This document shows positions 11,101-17,100 of a DNA stretch of 20,205 nucleotides, one piece after another. Location: positions 4,230-24,434 of the forward strand of contig JAKCWW010009167.1 of assembly GCA_026260175.1 (NCBI GenBank), read 5' to 3'. The notes beneath the pieces are model-generated. The model was given only the letters and a program-made list of their open reading frames with translations. It was not told where the DNA came from and made no database searches. This stretch comes from Reticulitermes lucifugus. Taxonomy: Eukaryota; Arthropoda; Insecta; Blattodea; Rhinotermitidae. The translations under genes were made by a program, and so were the position numbers. Numbering within the stretch: position 1 is the stretch's first letter; every line of letters begins with the position of its first letter.

Positions 11101-14100
11101 TGGTTTTTAACTCAAATTTGATGTTGATTGCCCAGAAGGAATTTAGTATATTTACTTGCCACAAAAGCTTCACATCTTATGCAGATGAACATTGTGCACA
11201 AGTATTGCCAGGTACAAGTTTTACTCATTTAAATCAATTTTAGGCCTACATTACGTGAAGTTAATGTGTCTCACTAAGTATTCTCCTGAGAGGAAACTTT
11301 AATAGGTACCCATTAAATACATACATTATACCTGATAAAATTTGTTTATATATTTCAAGAAAAATTGTAAGGTTACCTTAGTATGTTCTGCCCACAAGCA
11401 ACACCATCCAGCTATAGGACCAGTATATTTTAAGGAAATGCAGTGTGGTAGATGTATGCAAAATATTGTCAGGCCGGTTTTGTTTTTGTCTGGTTCATTT
11501 TCATTTTTTATGACTGCAGCTGGAAGTGTCAAACATGAATAAAAGGTTCTGTGACTTCATAATTAAATTCTTTGTACAGTACCTCACTAAAGAGGTGGAT
11601 TGCAGAAGACAGGCTTTGAACACCTATGTGTGACACAGGTTCCTGGTTCAAGATCACAATGCTGCCATCGACGTACTGACACTGAAGAAACAGACACCAC
11701 TCCATCTGGCCTCTGGAGCAGGTCAGCTGGAGGTGTGTCGGTTGCTGCTAGAGCTCGGAGCAGACATCGATGCCACAGATGACAGTGGACAGAAACCGAT
11801 TCATGCTGCAGCCATGAACAACTACGCTGAAGTCGCGCAACTGTTCCTCCAGCAGCATCCCTCGCTTGTCATGGCATGCACCAAGGTGAGCTGCCCCAAC
11901 TCTGAGAGCCTTGTCATTTGCCAAATCCAATAATGTCTGTTGATTAAATGGGTAGTACTCCTGCTTTATATTCTGGAGTCATGGTGCTTAGAATTCAAGT
12001 AGTTTGATATTAGGGTTCACTTGAAGATTGAAACTCAACAGGCTGAAAATGAATTAGTATGGCAGTAACCTTCTATAAGCAACAATTAATATTTGGGGTT
12101 TTTATTGGTGCAATATTGACGTTTCAATGTTTCAGGATGGAAACTCGTGCGCACACATTGCAGCTATGCAGGGTTCCATACGTGTGATTGAAGAGCTGAT
12201 GAAGTTCGACAGACAGGGTGTGATTTCGGCTCGGAACCGTATAACTGAGGCTACCCCACTCCAACTGGCTGCTGAGGGTGGTCATGCTGAGGTGGTGAAG
12301 GCACTTGTCCGGGCCGGTGCTTCGTGTACAGATGAAAATAAGGTATGTACAGGTTGTGCCATGGGTCGGGATCAACTGTTGGTTGGCAAGGGGTTCATTT
12401 ACTGTGCTCACTGTGGGTTGCAGTACGTAAACTAAATAACTGAAGAAGCTTAATGTAAGTTGGTTGTTTGACAGATATGAAATAACAGTTCATGAACCCT
12501 AGGAAAAAATGAAACAAAATTATTTTCTGCCTAAGCAAGGGCAAAACATTTCAGTCTGAGGATTTGGTTATGTTTAAATTAAGTGTGATTTTGGGCTCAT
12601 CTTGCTTCATTGTAACTTTTCCAATGTTCCATGTTCATGTGTTTATCAGAACTTTACAAAGTCATATAGTTTTGCATTTTTTATTATTCTGTTACTGTTA
12701 CCAGTTTACCCTAATGGCAGCATTTATCTACAAATATAGCCATATATTGTTGTAGTGTTCTTAAATATACTTCTTTACGTTGAATCTATAGTGTGTCAGA
12801 AATGTAAAGGTAACAACAGAAGTTGCAAATCATGTGTTAATGCATTTTACTGTCATGCATTATTACACATACAGTATATATCATCTTATAATAGTTACAG
12901 TACATATATGCAGCAAAGTGTAGGTTTGGATGTGTATACAGAACAACAAAAAAACAAACTTGTACCATTACAATATACATGTTTTTTGGATGATATGCTC
13001 TGTCATCACAGTTCACATTCAAAATAGGTAGTGGCTTATCAAACTCCAGACAAAGTGTTATATGTTCCTTCTCTAAAGACTAACTTAGAATGACTTCGCC
13101 CATGCCAATACAACACTATAAAATATGACTGTCAGCATTAGTGTGGTGGCAAATGTTTCATCACGAACACTTATGGATTCTACACCCTTCAGCTTGAGAA
13201 CACTGAATCCACATGAAAGAGGAGAATCAAACTTGATTGGTTGTCACCAGTATCATGTGATGCAGGTTCCTTGGCAGAGTGTTAACATACACACAATATC
13301 ATTATTTCTGCATCAAAGAAGACTGTGTTTTCTGTCATGTTGCTGAAGTCATGTACGCTGTTGTCAACTAGATGACAGCCAGACTCGAACACCTGCTGCT
13401 TATTTTTAAGTATGAAATAATTTCATAAATTCCTAATGATTTTGCTTAATAAGGAACAGCGTGTTTGTGTAAGTGCAGTATTTGTTATTTACATAAACTG
13501 GATTTATTGTCGGACATAACCAATTTATGATTCCGTCTTAGGAAGCCTCTCTGAGTATTGAACTGTGGTCCATGGCAGATTAAAATAGACCTGCACTGTT
13601 ATCCATTAGTGTAATGCCATTTGTGCCCAAAACACATATAATTAAAATCTTTGTCTTCTGATATTTGTGTTAATTGGAGACTGTGCCAAGATGAATGTGA
13701 TGTTTCACATTTTTGATTATCAATACTATTCTTGTAGGCAGGATTCACAGCATTGCATCTGGCTGCACAAAATGGCCATGGTCAAGTTCTGGAGGTGATG
13801 CGGTCTTACCAGTCTCTGCGCATCTCCAGCAAGAAGCTGGGTGTTACAGCTCTACATGTTGCAGCCTACTTTGGGCAAGCTGGTGTGTACATTTGTAGTG
13901 GCAAGGCAAACATCTAGAACATGTACAGTATTATCTGTTAATGCTACCTAAGAACATTGAAATGGTAAGCATATTTATGAACATTCAAGGAGGTGACAGG
14001 AAATTCGTATGTGTGTTTGAAACTTTAAAGAAATGTTGGAGTATATTTTATTGCCCTGTCATTTAGGAATAGGAAATGATGGGAGTAAAGAGAAAACTAC

Positions 14101-17100
14101 AGAACTTTATAGAGAACCAACACTTGTGAATCGTTAAACTCTTGTTGTGGCTAGGGACTTATGACAGCCCTGTGCCCATGTACTGCACATCCCCGTCAGA
14201 CAGTCTGCCATCTCTGTGCCCACTAATCAATATTTATAGTTCTGTAATTTACACTTAGCAAGTTGTAAGATCGAGGGAGTTCAGAAATCTGCCACTGTGT
14301 TTCAGATACTGTACGTGAGTTGCTTCAGCATGTCCCAGCCACTGTGAAGTCAGATCCCCCATCTGGAACCAGCTTAGTGGGAGAGCTCGGGAATGAATCC
14401 GGCATGACCCCTCTTCACCTGGCATCCTTCTCTGGCAATGAAAATGTCGTCCGTTTGCTGCTAAACTCTGCTGGTGTCCAAGTGGATGCAGCCACCACAG
14501 AAAATGTATACACATTGATTACATATTACATAACTAGTGAAGTCAAAATATTTTATGTATTAGATAACATATGTTTACGTGTGGGAAAGTTTTGACATAA
14601 TTTTTATTACCTCTGTACACATATCTTACATACACAAGATGACATAGTGTACCACTGGCTTAACAGTAATTTATCAATTGCGAAGTATGTAGAGCACCGA
14701 ACAATAAATGGAGTATTCTTAATGATGAAATGGAAAGTATGTTGAGGTAGCCATTGCTTGTTTTAAGTTATTGAACCACCATTTACTGGAGTGCATGGTC
14801 AAAATGAAGAAAGTTATCGGAATAGCCCATCTGTTGACTGAAATTTGAACCAAGGGTTTCCCAAATATGAAACAGTAATACTAACCGCTGTACAACAGTG
14901 TTCTCGTTGGAGGAGGTGTGAATAATGTAGAAACTGAAATAATTACATATATGGTCATACCTGGAGCTCTGACTGTATGGCTTTGTTTTCTTGTGCAGGA
15001 AAGGGGCCATATCAAAATACCAGGCAGTTCTTGTTCAACATTGCCCTGAACAGTGTTGTTTTGCTTTAACAATGCAACTTTTAATGACCAATATTCGACA
15101 AATGTTGCCCAGTCTTGGATTAACATTCTTTTCTTGGGTGTTTGAATTAATTCTTATTCTCTATGTCATTTTTCTCTACTTTGTGATTTTCAGGAACATA
15201 ACCCACACATAAAATAAGGATTTCTATATAGACAGATTATAGCAGGTGTCATTGATGTGTTTGTTAGGGTTACAACTCTTTGCACTTGGCGTGTTTTGGT
15301 GGCCACATAACCGTTGTTGGTCTGCTTCTGAGTCGATCAGCGGAACTGCTTCACAGTGGGGACAAGCATGGCAAGACAGGACTCCATATTGCTGCCCAAT
15401 ATGGCCGTTATCAGATGTGTGAGGTGCTGTTAGGTCAGGGGGCAGAAATTAATGCAACTGACAAGGTGAGTTTAAGTAATAGAAGTGGTTAATTAATGCA
15501 ACAGACAAGGTGAGTTTAAGTCACAGAAGTGGTTAATTAATGCAACTGACAAGGTGAGTTTAAGTCACAGAAGTGGTTCTGAACCTATTGTAACAGTAAG
15601 TTTGTTGTGGTTTTGTGAAAAATTGTGGTCTGTTATCAGCTGGGGACAGTCCTACTTCATGTGTGAATTGAGTGTAATGTACTGGTATATGGAAGTTGCT
15701 TCAGTGTATGGTTGATTAGCTCATGGCCTCAGCAACAACAGACCAACACTTGGAGCAGATGAATTTTAGAAATGTAGATTTATGTATTGGTGCTTATACC
15801 CCTTTGTATTTGTAACTCCTGAGGATGGCACCTCGAGGCTGAAACGTGTATCGGTTTTCTAAGACTTGTGTATGATTTATATCTTATTGTGTGCATTTGT
15901 TTGTGAATATAGCTGATTTTTAGAAATGTTTGCTGTCGTTAAGTTTAAAATCTGTCCCCTCTCTATAATGATTAAAATGAGTAAAGTATATGAAAGCTGA
16001 TCCCAGTGGCTGCGTGGTCTAAGGCATAGGTTTGCGGCCGCTCGCTTGCTAGGATTGTGGGTTCGAATCCCGCCGGGGGCATGGTTGTTTGTCTCTTGTG
16101 AGTGTTTTGTGTTGTCAGGTAGAGGTCTCTGCGACAGACCGGTCACTCGTCCAGAGGAGTCCTACTGAGTGTGTGGTGTGATTGTGTGTGATGTCGAAAA
16201 CCTCAACAATGAGGCGGCCTAGGCCTTAATAGGGGGCTGTTGAGCCACAAAAAAAAATATATGAAAATAATAATACTTGTTTACATAGATATAGAAGTTG
16301 GCTTGTCACCGTTAGGGAAAAACGAATATTGAAGGTGTCTGAAAATGAAGTCAACATCACAGATTAATCTCTGGCATGTTCCAATTAAAAGAAAAAACAG
16401 AACTGTTTGTTCCATCTCTTGTCATATGTTCCTAGCATCTTCCGGCCTTCAGTTTGTACTAACAGAGCAGCTTCAGGATTTGATTTTTAGATATTTTTTC
16501 AAAATATTGTAGCCACTTATATGAAAGCTTTTATTATTAATAATGAATAATAGTCATGAGTTCCATTTCTTCTCTAATGTATATGTTGCATTTTTGATCC
16601 ATCATTATGCATTGTGCAGCTGCCCCAAGGGGAAATGCATTTGTACCATCTCTGTTCTTCTCATTTGTTCTTTCATTATGCTCTGTGATCAATGTGTGGA
16701 TTGTGAAGGTTATGATTTAGTGGAACGTAGTGAATAAAATAATTATTGAATAATTATTAATAAACAATATGTAGAAACTTAAAGAAATATGTATATATTC
16801 TAATCCACATTTTTCTGAGTAAGTGTTAGCTCTTGCTAAAGAACTAAATGGTAACATTTATGTGACATTTATGGAATGTATTGTCAACACTTCAACACAT
16901 TTATGATGTGTCTTGGTTTTGTTGTGCCATCATCAGTGCATTTTGCATTACACTGTACACATTTCAGTCATAGCTATCATGTAAAGGTGAAGTTTTTGCT
17001 GTGCTTGCTGCGAAGACGTGGGGTGTGGATGTGTAAGCCCGCTCATTCTGAACCTTGGCACTAGCTGGAGGTGGGTGGTCAGCTGTAGACCTGATCACTT

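Larger units (their letters stand above)
10095..11638 (+). other. Intron (1544 bp)
   Basis: GT-AG, phase 2 (splits a lysine codon AA|G). It contains a hammerhead-like motif on the - strand at 10759-10799 and, at about 10240-10345, a patch resembling one near 20005-20100. No coding frame is supported. Confidence 0.85.

Noticed and set aside
15996..16080. tRNA gene (A box and perfect B box)
   Set aside because: No paired acceptor stem and no convincing anticodon arm; body, A-tail and target duplication show a SINE.
15877..16146. 89-codon antisense frame containing GGIRTHN
   Set aside because: It is the reverse of the SINE head; such strings recur in false predictions.
16885..16945. Another hammerhead-like motif on the - strand (CTGATGATGGCAC...)
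   Set aside because: Only the first box is present; no GAAAC box or closing stem at the right distance.
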